Part shown: in pieces, positions 21,345 through 30,381 of the stretch | Layout of the letters: each line of letters begins with the position of its first letter | How positions within the stretch are numbered: the stretch's first letter is position 1 | Program-made: the position numbers and the translations under genes | The notes under the pieces: model-generated | Database searches by the model: none | The model's input: the letters and a program-made list of their open reading frames with translations, nothing else | What the model was told of the DNA's origin: nothing | Assembly: GCA_031282625.1 (NCBI GenBank) | Contig: JAITDI010000012.1 | Span: forward strand, 1-64,000 | Length of the DNA stretch: 64,000 bases | Source: Candidatus Endomicrobiellum meruensis | Lineage (GTDB): Bacteria; Elusimicrobiota; Endomicrobiia; Endomicrobiales; Endomicrobiaceae | Direction: 5' to 3'

Positions 21345-22522
21345 TTTAACGCTTCCTCCAAAATTTTCATAGCACAATCAACATCCTTTTTTGTAATTAT
21401 AAGCGACGGTAACAGCCGCAAAACCGTATCATGCGTACAATTTATTATCAATCTCTTTTCTAAACAATAATTTACTATATCTTTGCCATTAATTGTTAAA
21501 TCTATGCCTAAGATTAATCCAACTCCTCTCACTTCTTTAATAATTGAATATTTGTTTTTTAAAACTTCTAACTTTTTACGAAGATAATCTGAAATTTTAG
21601 ATGAATTATAAAGAAATTTTGCAGTCATCATTTTTGATACGGCTAAGGCTGCAGCGCAAGAAACAGGATTACCACCAAAAGTTGACCCATGATCGCCGTA
21701 TGTAAAAGCGTCAGCGCATTTTTTACCTGCTACCACTGCGCCCAAAGGCAAACCGTTTGCTAAAGATTTAGCCATAGTAACAATATCTGGCTTAACGCCA
21801 AAACTTTCAAACGCATAAAACTTCCCAGTGCGCCCAATGCCGCACTGTATTTCGTCAAAAATCAAAAGGAGATTGTTTTTATCGCAAAGAACACGCAAGT
21901 CTTTTAAGAATCTCTTCTCTGCGGGAATTATACCCCCTTCGCCTTGCACAGGCTCTATCATCACGGCAACAGTTCTATTGTTTATCAGCTTTTTTATTGA
22001 GTCTATGTCGTTAAAGTCTGCGAAAACAAATTTTTCCTGCAACGGCTTTAAGTAATTATGAAACTTTTTTTGCCCAGTGGCAGCCATTGTAGCCATTGTT
22101 CTTCCATGAAATGAGTTGTTGAAACAAATTATCTCATATCTGTTTCCTAGTTTGGAAGGATTTAAATACCCCCATTTTCTAGCAATCTTTATGGCGCATT
22201 CGTTAGCTTCAGCTCCTGAATTTGCCAAAAATACTCTTGCTTTCGGGAAAGCTCTTTTTACAAGCTCTTCTCCCAATTTAACTTGAGCGGGAGCGTAATA
22301 CAAGTTTGATACATGCGCAAAATTATCCAGTTGCAGTTTAACGGCTTTTAAAACCTTATCGTTGCAATGCCCGAGATTGCACACGCTGATACCTGCAAAA
22401 AAATCTAAATATTTTCTGCCTTTGTCATCCCATATAAACTGATTTTTAGCTTTTTTTACCACAAGATTGGTGCGTTTATACGTGCGCATAAAATGCTTAT
22501 CTTCAATCTGTTTTATATTCAT
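21317..22522 (-). CDS. argD: Acetylornithine aminotransferase
   Basis: FFAGISVCNLGH; LIFDEIQCGIGRTGKFYAFE; MAKSLANGLPLGA. Confidence 0.94.
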   Translation of the reverse strand: MNIKQIEDKHFMRTYKRTNLVVKKAKNQFIWDDKGRKYLDFFAGISVCNLGHCNDKVLKAVKLQLDNFAHVSNLYYAPAQVKLGEELVKRAFPKARVFLANSGAEANECAIKIARKWGYLNPSKLGNRYEIICFNNSFHGRTMATMAATGQKKFHNYLKPLQEKFVFADFNDIDSIKKLINNRTVAVMIEPVQGEGGIIPAEKRFLKDLRVLCDKNNLLLIFDEIQCGIGRTGKFYAFESFGVKPDIVTMAKSLANGLPLGAVVAGKKCADAFTYGDHGSTFGGNPVSCAAALAVSKMMTAKFLYNSSKISDYLRKKLEVLKNKYSIIKEVRGVGLILGIDLTINGKDIVNYCLEKRLIINCTHDTVLRLLPSLIITKKDVDCAMKILEEALKWQEKILKK

Positions 22523-23268
22523 TTCTTTATTACTGTTCCTTTAATATTTTTTATTCCGCTTTCGCCATCAGCTATCCAAACTTCCTTAACGCCTTTTTTT
22601 ACCGACTTAACACATCCTTTAATTTTTGGAATCATACCACCTGTTATAGCTTTACTTTTTATCAAAACGTCAACGTCTTTTGTTTTTATCTCTTTAATTA
22701 TTTTTTTGTTTTTATTAAAAACGCCGGGAACATTTGTTAAAAATATTAATTTTTCAGCTTTGAACGCCGATGCTACAGAAGATGCTAGGGTATCTGCGTT
22801 AACGTTCATAACGTTTCCTACAGCATCTTGAGCAATTGATGCTACAACAGGCAAAAACCCAGCATTTAATAAAACTTCTATCAGCTTTTTATTTACTTTT
22901 ACAGGATCTCCTACGAAACCAAGTTCTTTAACTTGTTTGCAAATTACGCTTTTACCGTCTTTACCAGAAATACCCACTGCATTTGCTCCATTTTTAATAA
23001 GCTCCGTTGTAAGAATTCTGTTTACTTTGCAGCTTAATGCCAGCTCCACAACAAAAAGAGTATCGGCATCCGTATATCTTAAACCATTCACGACTTTGCT
23101 TGTAACAAAAAACTTCTCAAGCATAGCATTAATTTCCGGACCGCCGCCGTGAACTAAAATAAATTTTTGTCTTCGCGAAATTTCTGCAAGTTCTTTAAGA
23201 AATTTAGCTTGAGCTTTCGGATTTTTTGTTAAACTACCGCCAAATTTTACTACTGTCAACGACTTCAT
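22519..23268 (-). CDS. argB: Acetylglutamate kinase
   Basis: VVKFGGSLT, ILVHGGGPEINAML. Confidence 0.93.
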   Translation of the reverse strand: MKSLTVVKFGGSLTKNPKAQAKFLKELAEISRRQKFILVHGGGPEINAMLEKFFVTSKVVNGLRYTDADTLFVVELALSCKVNRILTTELIKNGANAVGISGKDGKSVICKQVKELGFVGDPVKVNKKLIEVLLNAGFLPVVASIAQDAVGNVMNVNADTLASSVASAFKAEKLIFLTNVPGVFNKNKKIIKEIKTKDVDVLIKSKAITGGMIPKIKGCVKSVKKGVKEVWIADGESGIKNIKGTVIKK

Positions 23269-23287
23269 TTTTCATGCTCCCATATTT

Positions 23288-24031
23288 TTATACTGCCTTT
23301 GCTTCGCCTTGTCTATATTGCGAATGTTTACATTTAAATCTAAAATCACAAACAAAACATTTTGACAAATCAGGATCAAAATTTTCCGCAGCTATTTTTT
23401 CTGCAATATCGATTGCCGTATTTATAGCATTATTTATATCGTCTTGAGTTCTTTGCGTATAAACCTTTTTATTTTTCGACAAGAAATAAACGGATATTTT
23501 ATTAGGATTAAAACCAAGAATGTTCTTGCATGCATAAGCGTAAAAAGTCAACTGCAAATCTTTATCAACACGTTCTTGTTCCCAAATTTGGACATGCGTT
23601 TTATAATCCATAACTTCGTATGTGCCATTGGAGTGCTTGTCTATTCTATCAATGATTCCCACAAATTTATACTTTCCTATATTTGTGTCAAAGGCTTTTT
23701 CAACATATAAAACTTCAGGTTTTGCCTCACAAAAAGATGTGTAATACTTCTCAAGCATTTGATTTCCGCTACGATAATATTCAAAAATCTGTTGAGGATC
23801 TTTAAAACCGTCGTTTTTCCATGCATTGTCGTAACACTCAAACAAGGCATCGCGAGACTGGTCTCCACCGACATGGAACTGTTCAAGTGTTTTATGAATA
23901 ATATGTCCAAAAGTAATGCCTGAATTTACGGGAATATGAAAATTGTCCAAATACACAAGTTTATACTTGTACGGACAAAATAAATATGTATTTACTCTGG
24001 AATAACTTATCTTAAATTCTTGTCTGATCAT
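23288..24031 (-). CDS. Stand-alone PD-(D/E)XK nuclease (RecB/Cas4-like, 4-Cys Fe-S candidate)
   Basis: SYSRVNTYLFCPYKYKLVYLD; GIIDRIDK...YEVMDYKTH; C-terminal CFVCDFRFKC. Confidence 0.85.
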   Translation of the reverse strand: MIRQEFKISYSRVNTYLFCPYKYKLVYLDNFHIPVNSGITFGHIIHKTLEQFHVGGDQSRDALFECYDNAWKNDGFKDPQQIFEYYRSGNQMLEKYYTSFCEAKPEVLYVEKAFDTNIGKYKFVGIIDRIDKHSNGTYEVMDYKTHVQIWEQERVDKDLQLTFYAYACKNILGFNPNKISVYFLSKNKKVYTQRTQDDINNAINTAIDIAEKIAAENFDPDLSKCFVCDFRFKCKHSQYRQGEAKAV

Positions 24032-24612
24032 ATTTTTCCTAAAATTTTACGTTTATAAAAAGAGATAACGGTCTCTCCGTACTTTTCTATTCTAAAACAT
24101 TCTAAACCTGCCACTTCGGCAACAGGCTCTTTTATGTGTTTTTGAGCTATAAGAACAGAATCGTCTTTTAGAATATCGTATTTTAAAATATTCTTCAACA
24201 CAGGATTAGTGAGAGCCAAAGTTTTTTTATCGCTGTCTTTATAAGGAGGTCCCATAAAAACTATATCGTACTTATCTTGCAACAAAGCAAAGTCTTTTAT
24301 AACGTCACATTTAATAATCTTTGCTCTGTCGTTAAAACCAAGCATGTTTACATTGTGTTTAATAAGCGATAATGATACATTGCTAAGTTCTGCAAAAGTA
24401 ACTTTTTTTGCTCCTCTTGAAAGAGCCTCTATGCCAACAGATCCAATGCCCGCAAATAAATCTATAAAATTTGAATTGGGGACTTTAAATTGTATTATGT
24501 CAAAAATTGATTTTTTCATTCTGCCAAGCATAGGACGTATAGACAAATCGTCTTGAGGCAGAGTTTTCAACAATCTTCCTCTAGCTATACCTGCAATAAC
24601 TTTCAAGCTCAT
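24028..24612 (-). CDS. rsmD: 16S rRNA (guanine966-N2)-methyltransferase
   Basis: FIDLFAGIGSVGIEALSRGAKKVTF; DIVFMGPPYKD. Confidence 0.9.
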   Translation of the reverse strand: MSLKVIAGIARGRLLKTLPQDDLSIRPMLGRMKKSIFDIIQFKVPNSNFIDLFAGIGSVGIEALSRGAKKVTFAELSNVSLSLIKHNVNMLGFNDRAKIIKCDVIKDFALLQDKYDIVFMGPPYKDSDKKTLALTNPVLKNILKYDILKDDSVLIAQKHIKEPVAEVAGLECFRIEKYGETVISFYKRKILGKI

Positions 24613-24936
24613 TCTTTTCTCCAAAAACTTATGAAGTTCTGTACTGTAATTATACAATAATCTTGTTTATAAAAAATAAAAAGCTGTCTTAAAATTCCCT
24701 CCTCCGCCCTTAGTTAATTTTTACTCCTATCTTCTGTTTTTCTTTAATTATCTATCAAGTTTTTTATTTATTACATATGTGGGGAGATAAATACTAATAC
24801 TTTTTTAAAATAACATCTCACACAACAACCTTAATTTTTTTTATTCAAAAAACGTCGTTGTTTAGGCTATTTTTTCAAGAAATACTCAAAAAAGTTCCAC
24901 TTTTTGAGTCTGTACACTCTTAAATCCTATATTTTT

Positions 24937-25270
24937 TATCTACCTAATAAATTTAAGTGGAGTATATGTAAACATAAAGCTAGACACGTTCGAGGTTGCT
25001 AAGATTGGTGGTCTTGGTCTTTGTGGTTATGCTGCATATAGATTCATTAGCACTTTACACTCTAATGCTGGTCTTGGACAGCTGTTAACGAATGGTGTAG
25101 GACTCTTTGGTAATGGTTTAATAGAAGCGGGTCCACTACTGCTATCTACATTAAAATTTGGAGTAGTTGTAAGTTGTGTTGCTGGAGTCGCTTATGGTAT
25201 AGATTATGCTTTAAACCATAAAATCTCCAAAAAAGCTAACTCTATTCTAGACTCGTGGTTGGCAGAATAA
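24937..25270 (+). pseudogene. Small Gly-rich membrane-protein ORF without ATG/GTG/TTG start (5'-truncated remnant?)
   Basis: Open frame ...VYVNIKLDTFEVAKIGGLGLCGYAAYRFISTLHSNAGLGQLLTNGVGLFGNGLIEAGPLLLSTLKFGVVVSCVAGVAYGIDYALNHKISKKANSILDSWLAE* has no canonical start before the upstream in-frame TGA. Confidence 0.5.
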
Positions 25271-25305
25271 TTAATCTTGCTCTTTTAGAATAGGGCATAT
25301 GTTTA

Positions 25306-25352
25306 CCCTCCCCTAGAGATTAGTCTTAATCTCTAGGGGAGGGGTCTTTTAT
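25306..25352. terminator. Strong bidirectional-type hairpin ACCCTCCCCTAGAGATTA-gtct-TAATCTCTAGGGGAGG(G)GT, then CTTTTATCTTTTTC
   Basis: About 17-bp near-perfect stem between convergent reading frames. Confidence 0.85.
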
Positions 25353-25373
25353 CTTTTTCATATATTTCCCTTA

Positions 25374-26627
25374 TTACTTATCACCGTATCCGTCTGCCTT
25401 TGCATTCCATACAGATAAGCGAATCAGAAACGCTATAAATCCAAGCGAAACTAGGAATACCAGCGCAGGCGTCCAACCAAAGTTTTGAGTTATTATTCCT
25501 ACACCAAACCCTGTAAAGATAACACTGCAATAACCACATAGTCCTATAAATCCCGACGCAGTGCCTGCGGCACTCCTTGTTGCAAGCTTTGCGACTGCAG
25601 CGCCGCCCTGAATCTGGGCTGAATAATTGAAAAATCCTGCTAGCGATAAAAGCAATACATACATGCCCATCGGTGCAGCGGGAATGGTTAGAAAAAGAAT
25701 TAAAGAAGTTAGGCTCATAAAAAGCGATACTTGTGATGTTCTGTGCGCTCTTCCCCCAAAGAAGCTGTCTGTAACGAATCCTGATGAAAGTGTACCCAAT
25801 ACGCCTGCTGCTTCAAAGATTGCAACAACCCAAACGGCGTTTATAAGGGAAATATGCTTGGTCTCCTTCAGCAGAGTTGGACCCCAGTCTAAAATTGCAA
25901 ATCTTAGGCAGTAAACGCCGATTTGAGATATCGCGATAATCAAAAGAGGTTTATTTTTAAAAACATTTTCACTAATAATTCTAAAATATTCTTTTCTTGT
26001 AAGCACTTGAGTTGGCTTTTTATTTTCTAAATTGTCAAAACCAGCATCGCTAGGCTGATCCTTAATATATTTACGATTTAAAAATAATCCGATTAATACA
26101 ACGCCTATCGGAGCCCAAAAACACCATTGCCATCCCCAATAGGTAGCGATATAACCGCAGGCTATTACGATTAAGAATGTTCCTAGTGAATGTCCTGTAT
26201 CTACAATGCTTGTCCATGTTGCAAACTTCTCAGGACGAACCCAGTTAGATTGCATTTTCGTAACAGGCGGATAACCGCAGCCTTGTACCATTGCATTGAG
26301 TATCCATAGCGCCCCTATCCAAATTGCAGTAGTTTGAAATCCCAAAGCAAAACTAACAAAACATGATAAAAGCAGCGCAGTTTTAAAAATTTTGGCAGCG
26401 CTAAATTTATCGCATGCCATCCCACATAAAAAACGTGAGATTCCATATGTAAGACCATGTAAAGTCATAATTAAGCCAATTGCCGTCTTTGAAATCCCTA
26501 AATCTGAATTTAAGAAAGAAACTACTACACTAAAATTCTTTCGTAAAAAATAGTAAAGCGAATAACAAACGATTAAGCTAAAGCTCAGTTTTAACTGCTG
26601 GATAATAAATTCCCGTTTTTCTCTCAT
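25374..26627 (-). CDS. MFS organophosphate:Pi-type transporter (GlpT/UhpT/UhpC family; sugar-phosphate)
   Basis: YSLYYFLRKNFSVVVSFLNSDLGISKTAIG; FLCGMACDKF; NAMVQGCGYPPVTKMQSNWV; 12-TM profile. Confidence 0.88.
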   Translation of the reverse strand: MREKREFIIQQLKLSFSLIVCYSLYYFLRKNFSVVVSFLNSDLGISKTAIGLIMTLHGLTYGISRFLCGMACDKFSAAKIFKTALLLSCFVSFALGFQTTAIWIGALWILNAMVQGCGYPPVTKMQSNWVRPEKFATWTSIVDTGHSLGTFLIVIACGYIATYWGWQWCFWAPIGVVLIGLFLNRKYIKDQPSDAGFDNLENKKPTQVLTRKEYFRIISENVFKNKPLLIIAISQIGVYCLRFAILDWGPTLLKETKHISLINAVWVVAIFEAAGVLGTLSSGFVTDSFFGGRAHRTSQVSLFMSLTSLILFLTIPAAPMGMYVLLLSLAGFFNYSAQIQGGAAVAKLATRSAAGTASGFIGLCGYCSVIFTGFGVGIITQNFGWTPALVFLVSLGFIAFLIRLSVWNAKADGYGDK

Positions 26628-26849
26628 GAGGCTCCACCTCTCTAATCAAGCTCATTATTTTTCATTAATTCTTTACCAGATTTCTTTTAAAACACTTACA
26701 CTTGCAGCGAGACATTTTTATTATCGTTTAGGTTTCCCTTTTGGAACTTTTGTACTCTCAAAATCTCTCTTTTTTGTCTATCCTATAAAGTCATGTTCTA
26801 AAAAGTCAAACAATATTAGATGCTTTATTTTCATGTTTGTTATTTTAAA

Positions 26850-28238
26850 CTAAATATACTCGTCCCTTATGCCGTTGTCTATATTCTTAAAAAATTTGTC
26901 CAACGCTTTAATACTAGCATTATCAAGTTTATTTTTATATTCTTCTATAAGATTGTAACCCAATTCTTTTATTTCAGGCGTTGCAAAATCTTCAAGATAT
27001 TCTTTTAAAGTTACTAAAGCATTTATATCACACATATGTTTTATTGCTCCGGGTTTTGCCAAATACATAAAATGTTCGCCTGTTCTGTTTTTGCGGTAAC
27101 ACGCCGCGCAAAAACTTGGAATTAAACCTTGAGAAAGCAAAGATTTAACTATTTCGTTCAAGGTGCGTTGATCATTTAGACTAAATTGCCTTTCAAGTTT
27201 ATCATTATGGCAGGAAGAATCTTCTTCATATCCGCCGGGAGTAACTTTTGACTCGGCACTTATTTGGGAAACGCCTAAATTGACCAAAATATCTCTAAGG
27301 CGGGCAGATTCTCGTGTTGACATTATTATTCCCGTATAAGGAACTGATAACCTTAAAACTGCAACCAATTTTTTAAAATCTTCATCAGAAATAGGGTATT
27401 CCGGTTTGTCAGCATATGAGGATCCCGGAGCAGGCTCAATGCGAGGAACTGAAATTGTATGGGGTCCTAATCCATAAGTTTCCTCCAAATATTCTATATG
27501 CATTAACATGGCAAGTATTTCAAAGCGGTAATCATAAAGCCCTAACAAAGGACCTATGCCAACATCATCAATACCAGCCTTAAAAGCATTATCAACAGCA
27601 TCCAAACGATTGTCAGGATCTGACTTTGACCCTGCTACGTGAAGTTTTCTATAAGTAGCGTCATGGTAAGTCTCTTGAAATATCTGATAAGTTCCTATGC
27701 CTGATTGTTTCAATCTTTCAAATTGCTCAACACCCATAGGTGCCACATTAATGTTTACTCTTTTTATTTTGTTGCCTTTATATTCCGCATCGTAAATAGT
27801 TTTTACCGCGTCAACATAATAATTTACATTTTCTTGGGAAGAAGACATCTCGCCAGCAACCATTAAAATGCGTTTATGACCTCTCTTGAGGAGTATTTCG
27901 GTTTGTTCTTTTATTTCTTGAGGGGAAAGTTTTTTTCTTACGGTGAGCTTATTATTTGCCGCAAAACCGCAATATAAGCAACTGTTAGAGCAAAGATTGC
28001 TTATGTATAACGGAACAAACATTACCACGCGTTTGCCGTATATTCTGTTTTTAACATATGCGGCTGCATCGTAAATCTTTTTTAACAAAGACACTTCTTT
28101 AACAGACAAAAGTTTGGCAGATTCTTCAAGAGTAAGCCTTTTTAAAAGCCGGGTCTTTTTTAAAATATATTCTATTTCTTGTTCTGAAACATTTAAATCC
28201 AACAAGGAGTTTATTTTTGCTTCGTCTATATGTTTCAA
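26850..28238 (-). CDS. hydG: [FeFe]-hydrogenase maturase HydG (radical SAM)
   Basis: FVPLYISNLCSNSCLYCGFAANN (CX3CX2C variant), IFQETYHDATYRKLH, C-terminal CAACYRKNRTGEHFM...C. Confidence 0.93.
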   Translation of the reverse strand: MKHIDEAKINSLLDLNVSEQEIEYILKKTRLLKRLTLEESAKLLSVKEVSLLKKIYDAAAYVKNRIYGKRVVMFVPLYISNLCSNSCLYCGFAANNKLTVRKKLSPQEIKEQTEILLKRGHKRILMVAGEMSSSQENVNYYVDAVKTIYDAEYKGNKIKRVNINVAPMGVEQFERLKQSGIGTYQIFQETYHDATYRKLHVAGSKSDPDNRLDAVDNAFKAGIDDVGIGPLLGLYDYRFEILAMLMHIEYLEETYGLGPHTISVPRIEPAPGSSYADKPEYPISDEDFKKLVAVLRLSVPYTGIIMSTRESARLRDILVNLGVSQISAESKVTPGGYEEDSSCHNDKLERQFSLNDQRTLNEIVKSLLSQGLIPSFCAACYRKNRTGEHFMYLAKPGAIKHMCDINALVTLKEYLEDFATPEIKELGYNLIEEYKNKLDNASIKALDKFFKNIDNGIRDEYI

Positions 28239-28317
28239 TTAAACCACCTGCCTTAACTCAATAAATTCCGCCGACATAACAACACTATGGTTTCTCTAAT
28301 AACCCCAATATCTTATA

Positions 28318-28487
28318 ATTGCCGTGAGTTTGAAGTTTAGCTTCTTGGCGGCAATACAGGGTGAAAAACTAGAGGATAATATTGTCATACTCACAAGTTT
28401 TTCAACACATAGTGTTGAGCAGTAGTGTCGCCAAAGACTTAGGTCAAGAATGTGCCTTGCGGTTTTAGGAGACCCGCTAAATACTAC
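28318..28487. other. Hairpin-rich intergenic region between thrS and hydG (candidate structured RNA, strand unresolved)
   Basis: ATTGCCG/CGGCAAT (28318-28355), GAAAAACT/AGTTTTTC (28363-28403), CAACAC-ATA-GTGTTG (28403-28417), GTAGTGT/ATACTAC (28422-28487). Confidence 0.4.
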
Positions 28488-30223
28488 AGTTCATTTATTC
28501 CCGGAACGTTCTTTTCTTTTATCATAGCAATAAAGTTATCTATAGTCATAACGCCCAAATCTTTATTTCCTCTTGCTCTTACGGCAACCGATCTAATTTC
28601 CTTTTCCTTATTTCCTACAACTGCTATATAAGGAATCTTTTGCATTGTATTTTCTCTTATTTTATGTCCAATTTTTTCGTTTCTGTCGTCAAAGACAACT
28701 CTTATGCCGTTCTTTTTTAAAGTTTGCGTCAACTCTTTACAATATTCATACTGCTCTTCATTTATATTTGCTACCGCAACCTGAACTGGCGAAAGCCACA
28801 AAGGCAAGGCTCCTGCATAATGTTCTAAAAGAACCCCTATAAACCTCTCTAAAGAACCCATTAAAGCTCTGTGTATCATGTAAGGTCTTGCTTTCTTACC
28901 TGAAGAAGTCACATAAGAAATATCAAATCTTTCAGGTAAATTGAAATCAAACTGTATCGTAGAACACTGCCACAATCTTCCTATGGCGTCCTTTATCTTT
29001 ATATCTATTTTAGGTCCATAAAAAGCTCCGCCACCTTCATCAACCTCATATTCATATCCAGTTTTTTTGAGAGCGTTTTCTATGGAATCTTGAGCTTTTT
29101 CCCAGTCTGATATTTCGCCTACGTATTTATTTTCTGGTCTTGTAGCAAGATAAATTTTGTAATCGTTAAATCCAAACGTTTTAAGGCACTCTATAGCCAT
29201 ATTGAAAACTCTAAGCATTTCCTCTTCAAGCTGCTCGGGAGAAACAATGACATGACCATCGTCCTGTGTAAAGCCTCTTACTCTTAAAAGTCCGTGCAAA
29301 ACGCCAGACCTTTCAAATCTATAAACCGTACCAAGTTCAGCGTATCTTATGGGAAGCTCTCTGTAAGAGTGAAGTTTTGTCTTGTACACCATAAGATGCA
29401 TAGGACAATTCATAGGTTTTACACGATATGGCTTTCCTTCAATTTCCATCGGCGCATACATATTCTCGGAATAAGTTTGTAAGTGACCGCTTATTTTAAA
29501 AAGCTCTTCGCTAGCTATATGAGGCGTAAGCAGTAAATAATAACCGTTTTCCAAGTGAAAATTCTTCCAGTATGTCTCAATAACATTTCTTAAAAGAGCA
29601 CCATTGGGATGCCACAAAACAAGACCGCCACCAATAGTGTCGTTAACGCTAAATAAATCCAAATCTTTGCCAAGCTTTCTGTGGTCTCTTTTTTTTGCTT
29701 CTTCAACTTTATTTAAATAATCTTCTAAATCTTCTTTTGTAAGAAAGGCTGTGCCGTAAATTCTCTGAAGCTGTTCTTTTGAAGAATCTCCTCTCCAATA
29801 TGCACCTGCAACTGAAAGAAGTTTAAAATATTTTAGTTCCCCTGTAGATTTGACGTGAGGACCTTTGCACAAATCGGTGAAGTTTCCAGATTTGTATATG
29901 CTCACATTATCATCTGGAATTTGCGAAGCTATTTCAGCTTTGTATTTTTCCCCTTTTGACTCAAAGTCTTTAACAGCTTCTGCTTTAGGTATTGAAGAAC
30001 AAACAAAAGGATGATTTTCTTTTACTATCTCTTTCATTTTTTCTTCTATTTTGACTAAATCTTCATTGGTAAAAGGTTCTGCCCTGTCAAAGTCATAATA
30101 AAAACCGTCCTCTATGGAAGGACCTATAGCGACTTTAGTTCCAGGGAAAAGTTCTGTTACCGCTGCAGCCATTATATGAGCCGCAGAATGCCTTAAAGTA
30201 TCTAAAGATTTTTTGTTTTCCAT
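28484..30223 (-). CDS. thrS: Threonyl-tRNA synthetase
   Basis: RHSAAHIMAAAV; FKLLSVAGAYWRGD; MNCPMHLMVYK. Confidence 0.97.
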   Translation of the reverse strand: MENKKSLDTLRHSAAHIMAAAVTELFPGTKVAIGPSIEDGFYYDFDRAEPFTNEDLVKIEEKMKEIVKENHPFVCSSIPKAEAVKDFESKGEKYKAEIASQIPDDNVSIYKSGNFTDLCKGPHVKSTGELKYFKLLSVAGAYWRGDSSKEQLQRIYGTAFLTKEDLEDYLNKVEEAKKRDHRKLGKDLDLFSVNDTIGGGLVLWHPNGALLRNVIETYWKNFHLENGYYLLLTPHIASEELFKISGHLQTYSENMYAPMEIEGKPYRVKPMNCPMHLMVYKTKLHSYRELPIRYAELGTVYRFERSGVLHGLLRVRGFTQDDGHVIVSPEQLEEEMLRVFNMAIECLKTFGFNDYKIYLATRPENKYVGEISDWEKAQDSIENALKKTGYEYEVDEGGGAFYGPKIDIKIKDAIGRLWQCSTIQFDFNLPERFDISYVTSSGKKARPYMIHRALMGSLERFIGVLLEHYAGALPLWLSPVQVAVANINEEQYEYCKELTQTLKKNGIRVVFDDRNEKIGHKIRENTMQKIPYIAVVGNKEKEIRSVAVRARGNKDLGVMTIDNFIAMIKEKNVPGINEL

Positions 30224-30342
30224 TATTATCACCCTATAAAAAAATAAACGCTACTATTTACACCTGCGCATATACATTTTCAAAACGATTAAATTATACA
30301 ATATTTCTAACTTGCTTTTTAAGTTTAATATTAATGCATAGT

Positions 30343-30372
30343 TTGACATCTTATAAATGATTTATTTAAAAT
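30343..30372 (+). promoter_or_regulatory. Promoter TTGACA-18-TAAAAT for dprA
   Basis: -35 at 30343-30348, -10 at 30367-30372; ATG at 30382. Confidence 0.6.
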
Positions 30373-30381
30373 TGTTTCTCA

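Noticed and set aside
28239-28487. tmRNA, RNase P or SRP RNA identity for the thrS-hydG spacer
   Set aside because: None of the hallmark sequences (tmRNA tRNA-like ends, RNase P P4 core, SRP GGAA/AGCA loop) are visible; left as an unassigned structured region.
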